Source of the DNA: Eutrigla gurnardus
Taxonomy: Eukaryota > Chordata > Actinopteri > Perciformes > Triglidae
Assembly (NCBI GenBank): GCA_963514095.1
Contig: OY741280.1
Location: 23,850,341 to 23,914,340 of the forward strand
DNA: 64,000 nt
Direction: 5' to 3'
The translations under genes and the position numbers were made by a program. The first letter of the stretch is position 1, and the number at the start of each line of letters is the position of its first letter. A model generated the notes under the pieces. That model was given only the letters and a program-made list of their open reading frames with translations, did not search any database and had not been told where the DNA came from. Below are positions 32,068 through 45,451 of the stretch, in pieces.

Positions 32068-33332
32068 TCAGTGTAACTGAAAGGTTTGTCTCCTGTGTGA
32101 GTTCTTCATGTGTGTCTGTAAATTTGACCTCTGTGCAAAAGATTTATTACAAACTGGGCAGATGAAGGGTTTCTCTCCTGTATGAGTTCTCATGTGAGTC
32201 TGTAAAGTTCCATTCCGTGCAAAAGATTTATTACAAACTGGGCAGCTGAAAGGTTTCTCTCCTGTATGAGTTCTCATGTGTGTCTGTAAATGTGCACTCT
32301 CTGCAAAAGACTTATTACAAACTGGACAGCTGAAAGGTTTCTCTCCTGTATGAGTTCTCATGTGTTTCTTTAAACCTTGATCAAATGTAAAAGATTTCTT
32401 ACAAACTAGGCAGCTGAAAGGTTTGTCTCCTGTATGAGTAACCATGTGTTTCTTTAAACCTTGATGGAGTATAAAAGATTTCTTACAAACTGGGCAGCTG
32501 AAAGGTTTGTCTCCTGTATGAATTTTAATGTGTCTCTGTAAGCTTTCACTAGCTAGAAAAGATTTCTTACAAACTGAGCAGCTGAAAGGTTTGTCTCCTG
32601 TATGAGTTCTCATGTGGATCTGTAAAGTTCCACTCCGTGCAAACGATTTCTTACAAACTGAGCATCTAAAAGGTTTTTCTCCTGTGTGAGTTCTCATGTG
32701 TGTCTTTAAAATGTGATTCTCTATAAAAGATTTCTTACAAACTGAGCAGCTGAAAGGTTTGTCTCCTGTGTGCATTTTCATGTGTCTCTTTCGATGTTTA
32801 AAGGTTGTAAATGATTTCCTACACTCAGAGCATCTAAATGGTTTCTCACCAGGACTACACCTCATCACACTGTCAGGGACTTCATCATTCTTCAAAGCCT
32901 TTAGACCTGACTGAGTTTCTCTGGTCTCCTGCCAATCAGCACTGTCATCAGTCTCAGGATCAGAAGAGTCTCCAGTCTTGTCTTCAGAAGCTGGTTGTAA
33001 ATATGAGTTCATGGCTGGTTCTGGTCCTCCACGGTCCTCTTCATCAGCTTCTGTTTCCATGTGTTCAGTTGAGCTGCAGGCTGCAGGTGAAGGCAGCCCT
33101 GAGGACTGAGGCTTCTCTTCATCTTCTTCACTCTTTACAGGGACAAGAGGCAATGGGAACTTGATATCAGCCTCCTCCAGCCCTCGAAGCTGCTCTCCCT
33201 CCTGACTGGTCTGGACTTCCTCCAGATCCTCTTTAATGTGTGGGGGTTCAGGGTCCTCCTGGTTCAGACTGGAGCTCCAGTCCTGCTGCTCAATGGGAAC
33301 CTCTTCTTTGCTCACCAACAGCTGCTGGACGT
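32068..33332 (-). CDS. Zinc-finger gene F, exon 2: acidic spacer and nine C2H2 fingers
   Basis: Acceptor CCTGCAG|ACGTCC at 33332; with exon 1 (36302-36533) about 498 residues. Spacer has IKED and VKSEEDEE. Nine fingers; contact residues (-1,2,3,6): TKHR, EHIT, RGTI, AESR, LQGK, FQGK, EAHT, RGTT, QSNT. The last finger has H-x4-H spacing and the protein ends NSHRRQTFQLH. Linkers TGDKPFSC and TGEKPFSC. Finger 8 (RGTT) is missing in the duplicate F'. The frame is intact, exon 1 is intact, so this is a likely functional DNA-binding protein; target not known. Confidence 0.88.
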
Positions 33333-34198
33333 CTGCAGGAAAACACACACAGAGACGTTTCAGTAAAACAGCTGAACAATCAGTCAACTGTACATACTCT
33401 GGTTTTCCTGCCATCATTCAGTGTTACAGTCCCTGTGTACATCTACCAAACAGGAAGAACGACAGACGGACACAAACTGTAAAAATACAATGAACCAGCT
33501 GTTATGAGGTCATCCGTAGTCACATGACAATATTCATAGAAACTGCATACCAGTCAGTCTGAACACCCAGCAACAGATCCACGGAGGATGAAACCAATCT
33601 GGTTCCCTCTAGTGATGTCACGATACCAAAACTGTGACTTTCATATGATACTCGGCCTAAATGTCTCGATACTAGGGCTGAGTGATTTTATCGATTCTGC
33701 GATATAAATCGATATTTTGTTTCCACAGAAAGTATAGATTTTTTAGCCACGAGTATCGATACATTAAGTCCCATTCAAATCCCCCTGGCACTCTGCTCGC
33801 TGCGCCGAGAGACGGCTGCGCAGGATCGCGTCGCTTCGCGTCTGGTCTGAACTGCACTATCGGTTAACAAAGGCGCCGAAAGGAAGCGTGCTTCGTTCGC
33901 GGTGCTTCAGCGGCCGCCCGGTTCATGCCGGCATGACGCCAGGTTCGCACCAGCTGCTGCAAAGCGTCACAGCCACAGAAATCACACATGATCCGCTGCC
34001 CCCCAGTTCAGACCAGACGCGTATTTCTCCGCGACGGTCGACAAGTGCTTCTGCTCAGCTGTTATTCATTCAGAGCTATTTTTTTCATCGTGGGTAAGTA
34101 AATAACCTCATGAAATTAATAAGCCATATTACTGTAGACACCCAAAACCCCACCCCCCGCCCCGTAGCCAGCCCACTCCGTTGCTCTGTGTATGTGTG

Positions 34199-35531
34199 CA
34201 GTGGCGCCGCCAGGATTCAATTTCAATGTATGAACAGAAACGGCAAAATACAACGTATATCATGGTGATAGGCCCCGGTGCAAATATTTTTTTGGAGACA
34301 TGCATCGGCTCGGCCCACAGTGCTCAGCAGCAGAGAGGTGACGAGACTAGAGCCGAGCTGTATTGTGTAGTGGAGAGGGACCAACACACGCTATGCGCAA
34401 TTGCGCAAACACGCGCGATCGTCCTCTCAAATGCGGCTGCGTCTCTCCAGGTCACTGCATTTACATTTACATTTAGGTCATTTAGCAGACGCTTTTGTCC
34501 AAAGCGACTTACAATAAGTACATTTGTCAAAAGAAGGAAACAAAGAAACCACGACGTATCATTGCCGATGCAGTAAGAGCTAAAAATAGAACAAGTGTTA
34601 GGTCCTCATCTGAGTAAAGTAGTACTTCAAGAGTAACAGTGCTACGATCCGAGTTTTTTTATTTTTTTATTTTTTTTTTTGCGGGGGGGGGGGGGGTCGA
34701 GGGAGGGTGTTAGTGGGTCATGCTATGTAGAGTCGAGGTGAAGTCTGAACAGGTGAGTCTTGAGCCTTTTTCGGAAGATGGCAAATGACTCTGCTGTCCT
34801 GATATTGGTCGGGAGTTCGTTCCACCACTGAGGCGCCAGAACAGTCTGGACTTTGCTGAGCGACATTTGTTTGATTTCAGCGATGGTGGTACCAGCCGGC
34901 CAGCTGAAGTAGAGGAGCGGAGTGCTCGCTTCGGGGCATGAGGTTTGACCAGTGTTTGAAGGTAGGCAGGTGCCGTTCCATTGATGGCCCTGAAGGCCAG
35001 TGTCATCGTCTTGAATTGGATGCGTGCTGCAACAGGGAGCCAGTGGAGGTCACGGAGGAGGGGGGTCACGTGGGAGAATTTGGGTAGGTTGAAGATAAGG
35101 CGTGCTGCAGCGTTCTGGATACGCTGCAATGGTTTAATCGCATAGGCCGGGAGTCCGGCCAGGAGAGAGTTGCAGTAGTCAAGGCGGGAGATGACCAGTG
35201 CTTGGACCAAGAGCTGCGTTGCATCCTTTGTGAGGAAGGTCCGAATCCTGCGGATATTGTAGAGGGCAAATCTGCAGGATCGGGCCACAGCAGTGATGTT
35301 GGGGGTGCAGGATAGTTGGTCATCGAGGATTACACCCAGGTTCCTCGCAGTTGAGGAAGGAAATACTGTGATGCCCTCAACAGTGACCGACAGGTCCATG
35401 TGAGCGAAAGAAAAGCTCTGACTTGCTTGGGCAGACGTTGTTTGGTGTCACCCACTGAAATTTAAATATCTAGCCCACCTTCAAAAAAAGTACGCACAGT
35501 GCATACAGGATTCCGGCTGGCGGCCCCACTG
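34199..35531. mobile_element. Second TIR element nested in the hAT (CAGTGGCGCCGCCAGG)
   Basis: Left end CAGTGGCGCCGCCAGGATT; right end, other strand, CAGTGGGGCCGCCAGCCGGA. Both lie in TG-rich flank (TATGTGTG / TGTGTGTG), compatible with an 8-bp hAT duplication but not proof, because the flank is repetitive. No transposase. Confidence 0.55.
34451..35399 (-). mobile_element. CR1/L2/Rex1-group LINE fragment (RT C-terminus)
   Basis: The minus strand frame 34710-35399 reads STARNLGVILDDQLSC, VISRLDYCNSLLAGLP, RIQNAAARLIFNLPKF, SHVTPLLRDLHWLPVAARIQ, the thumb/C-terminal region of this group of LINEs. 229 codons without a stop, also open in F'. The 3' end has a T/G homopolymer pair (about 34,655-34,696) then CCTAAATGTAAATGTAAATG. 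5'-truncated. Confidence 0.75.
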
Positions 35532-35905
35532 TGTGTGTGTGTGTGTGCTTTGTAAGTTACAGTTTGCACTTCAATAAATGTAACTTATTTTCTCACCACA
35601 TATTTGATTTATTTTGTCCAGCATTTGCAAGCTGGAGACTCTCTGTCCAGTCAGAGCCATATATTGTGTAATTGATTATTTCAGTTGATATTAATTCAAT
35701 CCAAGTAAATGGAACACTCACAAGATGTCACCAAAATCACACTGTACCTTTTAAATCTTTCAGAAAATGATGTAAGTGTATCGAATTATATCGAATCGTA
35801 TAGAATCGTATCGTTGACTGAATATCGTGATTTATATCGTATCGTGAGCTGAATATCGTATATCGTATCGTGAGATTAGTGTATCGCTGCAGCCCTACTC
35901 GATAC

Positions 35906-36301
35906 ACTCATGGAAACGATACCATGGTAGAAATCTAGGATGTCAGAACATGGAGTTTCATATAAGTTATTGTATTTATTAAGAATGAAAAAATATAGTG
36001 GACTCCCACAATGCATTGTTAAAGTAGCATACAACCAATGGCTGAAAAGCTGATAATGTCTACAACTCACACAGCTTTTACCCGGAAAGTTGCTGCAGAG
36101 CAAAACAAAGCCAGTTGTTGTCAGCTGTAGCATGTTAGTCGGATTAGGTCGGTTAGTCGAACACAATGGACGTCGATTTAACTTCAAACGGTATGCCGAC
36201 ACTGTTCAAGTGAAGAACACGAATACTCTGTATGTTATATCATGTTGAAACACTTGACGTCATGTAGACGCTGAGAAACCCGGATGTGTTGATGAACGAA
36301 C
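35906..36301 (-). other. Intron 1 of gene F, donor-proximal part
   Basis: Shared intron sequence, as in gene D. No gene seen. Confidence 0.6.
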
Positions 36302-36533
36302 CTGCTCTGTGAATCCGGACTTCCGGGAGGAAAACAGCGTCTAAGAGTCTCCGCTGTCGCTCGTTCTCCTCTTTAGAACGAGAAAGTTCCTCCTCGTACT
36401 CTGCTATCGTTCCTTCAAACAGCCCAAATATCTCTTCAGCAGCCGCAGCTAGTCGCTGCTCCACCAACGCTCTCAGCATTTGGACTTTACTCATTTTCTC
36501 CACAAACTCCGTTAACCCGTCTACAGCTAGCAT
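36302..36533 (-). CDS. Zinc-finger gene F, exon 1
   Basis: 77-residue module with both Met codons in frame (36533 and 36494); donor CAG|GTTCGT. Splices in phase 1 over an intron of about 3.0 kb to 33332. No lesion seen. Confidence 0.87.
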
Positions 36534-36727
36534 GCTAAGCTAACTAGCTTCGTATGCTACCGGGAGATGAGTCAGAGGTCAAACCTTCAGAATAAAAGGT
36601 GAAGAGTACAAAGTCCATCCAGACGGGTTTATCCAGACACACAGAGACTCTGATGGATCAGTACTGGTGAAGCTAACAGACACTTTCTCAACACCACGAA
36701 GACGCGCTGCTGGTTCTAATAACGCCG

Positions 36728-36764
36728 GGCACCATGTTGCTAAAAGAGTACTACATCCGGGTCC
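36728..36764 (-). promoter_or_regulatory. Putative core promoter of gene F, variant
   Basis: YY1-like motif has a change in the core (CAACATGGTGCCC instead of CAACATGGCGCCC). ETS-like CCGGATGT present. Confidence 0.35.
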
Positions 36765-36785
36765 TCTGGAACTGCGAGGTTAACC

Positions 36786-39700
36786 TTCTTCTTCTTCTTT
36801 AGTTAGGCAGACTAGACGCAGCTTTGGCGTATTGCTGCCCCTACAGTTAGTTATTAAGAACTACATCAAATCCTTTTGTACAATCCTGTTTTGTGAAGAT
36901 AATCCACCAATTTCTTTGTTTTAACCCAAGAATCTAGATTTAGAAGCGTTCGCATATTAAAAACAGTTTCCCCATCTGCTCCACGTTTCCTGAAGAGAGT
37001 CCTTCTCTGACTGGAGTATATTTTGCACTGGAGTAGTACATGTTTCACTGTCTCACTATCTCCACACTCACATTTGCCATCAGGATGCTTACCAATCAGA
37101 GCCAACCCACTCCTCAGCCCACAGTGTCCAAGTCTCAGTCTTGAGATTACTACATCTCTTTCCTACTGCACCTGTAAGTGCACTTGTCTTTACTTACTCT
37201 TTCCTGCACTGAAAATATGCCCTTCCTTTCCTTTCCTTCTCCCAAGACTTTTGCCACTTTTCTTTTAGAGACCTGTTTATTATTTCACTATACTCTGGTG
37301 CCCCATATTGCAACTGAATTTGCACACTTTCCTCCTTCACCGCCTTCTTTGCCATCTCATCCGCCTCCTCATTCCCTTTCACACCCATATGTGCCGGAAC
37401 CCAAAGAAACCCCACCTCATACCCTGCCTTGTGGATTCTAAACAAAGATTGTAAAATTTCTACAACTTAATCAGGTCTGGACTTGGATTTCCCTTCTTTT
37501 ATCATAGTTACGGTTGCTGTTGAATCACTGCATATGATTGCATTTCCCTGTTTATTGTCCTCAACCCATCTTACTGCCAGCAGAACTGCCACCATTTCTG
37601 CTGTGAAGACTGACATATGGTTTGATATTCTGTATCCTTTTTTATATCCGATTTCAGGTATGCTAATACCAACTGCCACTTTCCCACTCTCATGATCTTT
37701 TGACCCATCTGTATACATTTGGAGGTTGTTTCCCCATTTTAGTTGCTGCCAGACTGTTACCTCCTTTACTACAACCTCTGACGTCCTTGATTTGCTTTTA
37801 TTCAAAAGCTTTAGGTCAACAATGGGATCTGGAACCAACCATGAGGCCACAGCTGGACGACACACTGGACGACACACACTTATATCCACAATTCCAGTTT
37901 CCTGTGCCACAGATTTTAATTTTTCTGCAAGATTTGTGTTAGTCCTTTTTGATGTTCCCATGAACTCCAAATGTTCACTTAGAAGGTTCTTTGTTGGTAA
38001 CATTTCATTTTGTCCTTTGAGCTTCATTAAATATCTCAAACCAAGTTTATGTCTCCTGATTTCTAACGGCATCTCCCCCGTTTCTATCAGTAATGCTGGT
38101 ATTGGAGTTGTTCTGAATGCTCCACAGCACACTCTTAGGGCTTCTGCTTGGACGATGTCAAGTTTACTGATCAATGAAGGAGCTGCTGATCCATAAACCA
38201 TACTTCCATAGTCAATATCTGATATTATCATTGCTCTGTAGATCATCATCATTGATTCTCTATCAGCCAGTCTGACCCAGCCACACACCTAAGGACATTA
38301 ATTATTTTACCAAACTTCAACGAAACCATTTCAACTTGTTTTTTCCCTGTCATCCTTTCGTCCAGCCACATTCCTAAAAATGTAAAATACTTATTTATTT
38401 AGATTATTATGATACAATTGTATTTGCTGTGTCGGCATACTTTTCTAATTTCCAAACACCATATATTTAGTTTTATCTGTAGAAATTTTAAAACCCCAAT
38501 CATTAGCCCACTCAGTCACTTTTTCTATATCCAGAAAGACTGCTACAACTGCTTCCTTATTTGCGATGGCTTTCTTTATGTCCATGTCTAAACTTAAGAC
38601 AGCATCCATTGTTGAACGTCCCTGCCTAAATCCACTCTGATGAGTCACAAAATAACCACTTTTTCCAGCATTTCCACAAGCCTATCCGTTATCATACGTT
38701 CCATAATTTTGCATAAGACAGAGGTCAAGGCAATTGGTCTATACACTCTTAGAAATAAAAGTGCTAAGTAGAACCATATAAGGTTCTTCGGCTTGTCCTC
38801 ATAGGAGAACCCTTTTTGGCTCCAGGTAGAACCTTTTATAAAGGTTCCACCTGGAACCCTTTAGGAGGGTTCTACCAAGAACCCCACATAAAGGGTTATA
38901 ACTAGAACTGTGTGTGTAAGGTTCCATCCAGAACCCTCCATGAGAGGTTCTACAAAGAACTCATACTGGGGGTTCCACCAAGAACCCTTTCATATTTCAA
39001 GGGTTTCATCTAGAACCCACACAAGGAGTTCCACTAAGAACCCTTTCATATTTCAAAGGTTTCATCTAGAACCCAAAAAGTAGATATACCAAGAACCCTT
39101 TCATGTTTCAAGGGTTTCATCTAGAACCCACACAAGGAGTTCCACTAAGAACCCTTTCATATTTCAAGGGTTTCATCTAGAACCCACACAGGGAGTTCAA
39201 CTAAGAACCCTTTCATATTTCAAAGGTTTCATCTAGAACCCAAAAAGGAGTTCCACCAAGAACCCTTTCATGTTTCAACGGTTTCATCTAGAACCCACAC
39301 AGGGAGTTCAACTAAGAACCCTTTGTTTTTTCTGATATGTTTTTGTCAAACATCATCTACCATGACTCTAAAATTTTGTACATTTGTTTCACAAAGACTA
39401 GAAGGTATTTTGATGTATTACCATTATCACCTTTTCTGGGGCTTGAACCCACACCGTCTGGCTCTACGAACCAGCTCCTAGCCAACTGAGCTAATTGTCT
39501 GGAAGTAGCAAGGTATGATATCTGTCAACATGGGAATTGAACCTGTGACCTAAATGCAGAAGTCACACATTGTAAGGTAATAGACTAGTATGGTGGACCT
39601 GATAACTCAATGCCGCTAGCTGGTTAGCTCAGTCACTACTGCCAGTGACTTTAGACTGGGTGGCAGGTGTTCAAATCCCAAGAGGGGCAATTATGTTACA

Positions 39701-42700
39701 GTTTGATCAACAGGATCTGGACAAGAAGAAAAAAACAAATGAACAAAAAAAATGGAAACGAAAAGTATTTGTATCAGTAGTCACAAGGAATTGTATTTTA
39801 AACCATTATTGGTAAGTGTTATCAGGAAGTATGTCCCTGGTGACACAGGATCCATGCTTTCAACTATCCCTGAAGAACTCTTCCTTCCAAAAACAGTTCT
39901 CTGGATAAAAATCGTTCTTACTGGAACCCTTAGTGATACCAAGAACCCTTTTAAAACCCTTTATTCAGGAAAGGGGTTTCAAAGGGTTCTGTGGATCAAA
40001 ATGGTTCTTGCTGGAACCATTAGTGTTACCAAGAACCCTTGAAAAACCCTTTCTTCGGGAAAGGGTTTTTCAGAAGCAAATGGTTCCAGGTAGAACCTCA
40101 GCCCTTGTAGAAGAACCCTATTGGAACCCTTATTTCTAAGAGTGTAGGAACTAGGGTTATCGGGTTGCTTTCCAGGTTTCACAATTGGAATAATTACCGC
40201 ATGTTTCCATTCTTTAGGAAGACATCCCCTCTCCCACACATTATTTATTAGGGCAAGCACTTCCTCCCCCATCAGTTCTCCAGAATGTTTAAATAATTGA
40301 TACCCCAATCCGTCCCTACCTGGAGAGGTATCTTTCCCCTGATTAGTGGCTTTTTGTAGCTCTCCTAGTGAGAAAAACAGACTGATATCATCAGAATTAT
40401 CACTATTAATTTGCAGTTTATACAGTTGCTTTCCTAATACTTCACATCGCCTCCTCCTATTTGCATTGTCAGAACTATGTACTTTATGGAATTATTTAAC
40501 TAGCATATTTGCTTTTTCTTTGTTATTTACAGCTACAGCTCCATCACAGTGAAGGACAGGGATTGCTGCCTGCTGAAACACCCCTGTCATTCTATGTACA
40601 AGACTCCAAACCTTTTTTATGGGTGTATCTGGTCCTAATTTACCACAAAAATGTCTCCAACTTTGTTTCTTTGCCTCCTTAATGACACGTCTAGCCTTAG
40701 CTCTGAGTCTCTTATACTCAATAGCATAGCTCTCTAGTAGATGTTTTCTTAACCTTTTATAGGCTCTATTTCTAGCTCTGACTGCAAGGTTACATTCTTC
40801 GGTCCACCATGGAACCATTGCTCCTCTTACAGGAACTTTTTTCTTAGGAATATTCTGGACTGCAGCTGACCATAATACCTTGGTTAAAGAACTATTCCAC
40901 TCATCTACCCCTTTCTCACTATCTATTATTGATAAACTCTTATTCACATCATCCTCAAACTTGATCCAATTAGCCCTTTTATAATTGAGCCTCAATGACA
41001 GATTGACTGGTTCCTCAATTAAACATCTGCCAACTTTACAAATGATTGGGACATGATCACTTCCCACGGTATATCGATCCATTGTCTCCCACCTACTAAC
41101 CGATGCCAACTCTGCTTATGCAATTGTAATATCTATTGAAGAAGACACTGCCCGACTTGTTCTGAACCATGTAGGACGACCATCATTTAACACAACTAGC
41201 TGGTTTTTATCAATGAAATCTTCTACAATTTTCCCATTTCTATTTCTCTTCTTGCTTCCCCACAGCTCATTGTGAGCATTAAAATCCCCAACCCACACCA
41301 CTGGTATGCTAATCTGGTCCACAATTTCCTGAAAATGATTATCCTCTAAATTAATGCAGGGGTTATACAAATTAACAATGGTGATTTTCCCTCTGTCAGT
41401 CCATACTTCTATGATGACACATTCTAATACTGTATTCATTTCTATTCTTCTATATTGACTTCCATTTCTAATGAAAGTTGCAAACCCCCTCCTGCTGTAT
41501 TCTCTCTGTCTTTCCTTTCACATTTATATCCTGGTATAATAAAATCAAGTCTCGGTTTCAACCAAGTTTCCTCAATGCAAATTATTTCTGGTTTTCTTTC
41601 AAGCCCATCTAACATATGTTTAAATTCTTGTCCATTTGCAATTAGACTCCTAGCATTCCATTGCATTAAGTAAAACATAATGCAGATGATACTAATCACC
41701 ATCATAGTCCCCATATGTACTTCCCATTTCTTCTTCGTCATTATCAGATACGCCTAGTTGTTGGCTTCTATTTGATATTTGATCTGTACTGTTCCGAGGG
41801 GAGGTCAACTCCCATATTTCCTTTGGGATGATTCCCTTGAACCCTAGGAGTCTTTCCGACGCAGTGACAATTTCTCGCGCCACATCTGATTTTTTGTTTG
41901 CCACCGTTTTAACCCTCCACATTGTTTCAACCATGAATGCCAGTAGCCCTTTCTTGCTAATCAAAATGGAATCATCATTTATAGCTATGTCATTTGCTAG
42001 CTCTCTTGCAACGGCCGCACTTCGACTTTGAGTGACCACACTGTTATCCTCCACCCTTCTGGCTGCTTCTGCATAAGATATTTTGTTTTCCCTCTTTATT
42101 CTTTCCACATTTTCTGCTTTGACATAGCTTTGGCACCCCCTGTAGGCAGCTGGATGATCACCCCCACAGTTACAACATTTCACAGGTTCTTTACAGTCTT
42201 TCCCTTCATGTTCCTTGCTACATCGTCTACACCTTTGCTTTCCTCTGCACACAGCTGCCACATGGCCATATCTCTGGCACTTAAAGCATCGTAGAGGAGG
42301 TCTTTCATACTCTCTCACTGGGTAGCTCATGTATCCCAACATGATTCTATAGGCACATCATCCTTAAAGGTAAGAAGGACAGGTGTGGTTCCTCTTCCAT
42401 TCTCACCCCTTCCCATGCGCTTTCCAGCTATGACATTGCCCCCCTTCAGAGAAGTTAACAACTCTTGCTCAGACACTTCCAATGACACATTATATATAAC
42501 TCCTTTAACCCCTGAACTTAACCGCGGCTTGAACACTTCCACTCCCTTACCCATCACATTTTTTATCTTGAGCACCTTGTCTAGTTGCTGTGCAGACTTG
42601 CATATGATAGACATCATCCCATTTCGCAGAATAGAAGCATGCATTACATCACCTATCTCTTTTTTCAATTCAGTTGTCAATTTAAGGGGACTAGCAGTAG

Positions 42701-43215
42701 AAAACCCAACATTTGCCTTCGCTTTGATTAGCACTTTAAACCCATCATCTCTTTTTTTCTCTGGTCTCATTGTTTTTGCCTGTGGGTTATTATCCATATC
42801 ACTATCTGGGGAATGATATCCTCTCTCTTTCCTTTTGTGTCTACACTTGCTCACTGTAGTCCATCCCTCCCCACCCCCATCCCATTCCGCTCCCGTGGGC
42901 ATGGGCCGACTCTGATCTTCAGCAATCCTCGACTGTATACCATTTAAGGATTTTACCGGTGCCTCAGCACCCGATCCACGGATCGATCAGCTGAGCCTGC
43001 GCTGATCTGTGCAGGAATACCGTTCCCGGACCTATACAGGCCGTCTGCAATATCCCTACAAACAGATCCCCGCAATACTCAGGCCAAACAACCCAAAAAC
43101 AGCAATATCTGAAATCTCCTAACCACTGTTCTCAAGCCACCAACCACGCCGCTCCAAAACTTCTCCCTCCAAATCTGCCAAAGCTCCCGGTTCCGCTCCA
43201 GAGTTCCCCGGTCGG
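36786..43215 (-). mobile_element. I-clade LINE, copy 2
   Basis: Same site and same flanks as copy 1: GAGGTTAACC at 36776-36785 and 43216-43225. Same RT-core deletion and same TA element. Domains: C-terminal motif 36866-37105 (here KCECGDSETVKHVLLQC, Cys kept), RNase H 37194-38288, RT parts 38445-38743 and 40146-40308, endonuclease 40492-41741, ORF1 with CCHC knuckles 41692-42902. Carries the shared stop after ITIA (41116). Dead. Confidence 0.88.
38744..40144. mobile_element. TA-target element, copy 2
   Basis: Same insertion as in copy 1 (TA at 38742-38743 and 40145-40146), about 56 bp longer by one minisatellite unit (array about 38,978-39,325). tRNA-like modules at 39431-39503 (minus) and 39611-39690 (plus) are unchanged. 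Confidence 0.8.
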
Positions 43216-43225
43216 GAGGTTAACC

Positions 43226-43623
43226 TACAAAATAAAAGTCCTTAAATTGATTAATGAAACAGTTACATTTTCAGTTACTTTCCATTTCCATTCCCTCTGC
43301 ACCTCTCGCTCAGCAATGCAATCTACACTGTGTGATTTCATCCTTTTTCTTTAATCAATCATTTGACAGTTCAGGAGGTGCTCAGCTCAACAAAACTTCA
43401 CAAGAAAACATTTAACCTTCAATTTGACCACTGATCTTCTTAAAACCATGAAATACAATATGCAAGAGGAAAAAAAAAGGGACACGTGGTTGAAAAGATA
43501 AAACAATTCATGGGTCTGACCGTGCAACGACTCAGAATCAGACGTAGACGTGTGTCTCACGTACGTAGCAGCTGAAAGGTTTCTCTTCTTTATGAGTTCT
43601 TAGGTGTCTCTTCAGATGTCCAC
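43226..43623 (-). other. Gene D' 3' flank and end of last finger
   Basis: Duplicate of 20085-20482. No open gene. Confidence 0.6.
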
Positions 43624-43629
43624 GGTCAC

Positions 43630-44168
43630 ATTTACATTTAGGGCATTTGTCCAAAGCTTCTTACAATAAGTACATTTGTCAAAAGAAAGAAACCACAACA
43701 TATCATTGCCAATAAAGTCAGAGGGGAAAAATAGGAACAAGTGTTCGGTCCTCGTCTGAGTAAAGTAGTAGTTGTTCATTAAGGCTACCTTAAGTACAAC
43801 AGTGCTATGATCAAAATGCTATAGGTAAGAACAAAGAAATGTTTTTTTTTGGGTGGGTGGGGGCTTGTTAGTGGGTCATGCTATGCAGAGTCGAGGTGAA
43901 GTCTGAACAGATGAGTCTTGAGTCTTTCGTGGAAGATGGCAGTGACTCTGCTGTCCTGACATTGGTCGGGAGTTTGTTCCACCACTGAGGCTCCAGAACA
44001 GAGAAGAGTCGGGACTTTGCTGAGAATATTTGTTTGATTTCAGCGATGGCGGTACCAGCCGGCCAGCTGAAGTAGAGGAATGAAGTGCTTGTGCCGGGGC
44101 GTGGGTTTTGACTACGTTGAAGGTGGATGGGTGCCGTCCCATTGATGGCCTTGAAGGCCAGTGCCAGT
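43630..44168 (-). mobile_element. LINE fragment in a finger of gene D'
   Basis: Duplicate of the insert in gene D, same GGTCAC flanks (43624-43629 and 44169-44174). The homopolymer is a few bases shorter. Confidence 0.75.
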
Positions 44169-44276
44169 GGTCACCGAAACATTTCTTACAAACTGAGGAG
44201 CTAAGAGGTTTTTCTCCTGTGTGAGTAATCATGTGTCTCTGTATATGTTGACTCTGTGCATTTTCTTACAAGCTGG

Positions 44277-45451
44277 TCAACTGAAAGGTTTCTCTCCTTT
44301 ATGAGTTCTCATGTGTGTCCGTAAACCTCCCCTCTGTGCAAAAGATGTCTTACTAACTCGGCAGGTGAAAGGTTTTTCTCCTGTATGAGTTCTCAAGTGT
44401 CTCTTCAGATAGCCATGGCCACTGAAACATTTCTTACAAACTGAGCAACTGAAAGGTTTTTCTCCTGTGTGAGTTCTCATGTGGTTCTGTAAAGTTGGTT
44501 TCTGAGCAAAAGATTTCTGACAAACTGAGCAACTGAAAGGTTTTTCTCCTGTGTGAGTTCTCATGTGGTTCTGTAAAGTTGGTTCCCGAGCAAAAGTTTT
44601 CTTACAAACTGAGCAGCTAAAATGTTTTTCTCCTGTGTGAGTTCTCATGTGGGTCTGTAAAGTTGGTTTCTGAGCAAAAGATTTCTGACAAACTGAGCAA
44701 CTAAAAGGTTTTTCTCCTGTGTGAATTCTCATGTGTACCTGTAAGTGTTCATTCCGTGGAAAACATTTTTTACAAACTGAGCAACTGAAAGGTTTTTCTC
44801 CTGTGTGAATTCTCATGTGTAACTGTAAGTGTTCATTCCGTGGAAAACATTTTTTACAAACTGAGCAACTGAAAGGTTTTTCTCCTGTATGAATTCTCAT
44901 GTGTCTCTTTCGATGTTTATAGTTTGTAAAAGTTTTCCTACACTTAGAGCATCTAAATGGTTTCTCACCAGGACTACACCTCATCACACTGTCAGGGACT
45001 TCATCATTCTTCAAAGCCTTTAGACCTGACTGAGTTTCTCTGTTCTCCTGCCAATCAGCACTGTCATCAGTCTCAGGATCAGAAGAGTCTCCAGTCTTGT
45101 CTTCAGAATCTGGTTGTAAATATAAGTTCCTGGCTGGTTCTGGTCCTCCACAGTCCTCTTCTTCAGCTTCTGTTTCCATGTGTTCAGTTGAGCTGCAGGC
45201 TGCAGGTGAAGGCAGCCCTGAGGACTGAGGCTTCTTTTCATCTTCTTCACTCTTTACAGGGACAAGAGGCAATGGGAACTTGATATCAGCCTCCTCCAGC
45301 CTTCGAAGCTGCTCTCCCTCCTGACTGGTCTGGACTTCCTCCAGATCCTCTTTAATGTGTGGGGGTTCCGGGTCCTCCTGGTTCAGACTGGAGCTCCAGT
45401 CCTGCTGCTCAATGTGAACCTCTTCTTTGCTCACCAACAGCTGCTGAATGT
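44277..45451 (-). CDS. Zinc-finger gene D', exon 2: eight C2H2 fingers; start exon damaged
   Basis: Duplicate of gene D with an open frame from acceptor 45451 to the same stop after GEKPFS. Same contact residues except finger 7, which has SGHGY (as in gene B) where D has SGNGY. Other changes: TGEKHFSC in place of TGEKPFSC before finger 5, which alters a normally constant linker Pro; LRRLEEADI and DEKKPQ in the spacer (LRGLEEADI and DEEKPQ in D). The second Cys of finger 8 is again Ser. Exon 1 is the same start-less remnant (46190-46290). Would need the E' exon 1 (53724-53955) for translation from a known start. Confidence 0.75.

Larger units (their letters stand above)
33673..35897. mobile_element. 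hAT-type element in intron 1 of gene F
   Basis: 8-bp duplication CTCGATAC (33665-33672 and 35898-35905); gene D keeps the empty site once. Termini TAGGGCTGAGTGATTTTATC and, on the other strand, TAGGGCTGCAGCGATACAC. AT-rich subterminal ATCGAT/ATATCG motifs as in the common fish hAT elements. No transposase. Contains a second TIR element and a LINE fragment. Confidence 0.85.
13706..36785. repeat. Segmental duplication unit 1 (~23.1 kb)
   Basis: Contains I-like LINE, genes D, E, F and all their transposon inserts in the same order and at the same junctions as 36,786-60,163. In E exon 2 (578 bp) I see two base differences between the units. Larger differences are local: a 42-bp-unit minisatellite, an 84-bp finger, a ~56-bp unit in the TA element. 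Confidence 0.9.

Noticed and set aside
34710..35399. A 229-codon host gene in the intron of F
   Set aside because: The protein matches the C-terminal RT region of CR1/L2/Rex1-type LINEs and is 5'-truncated; open in both duplicates only because they are young.
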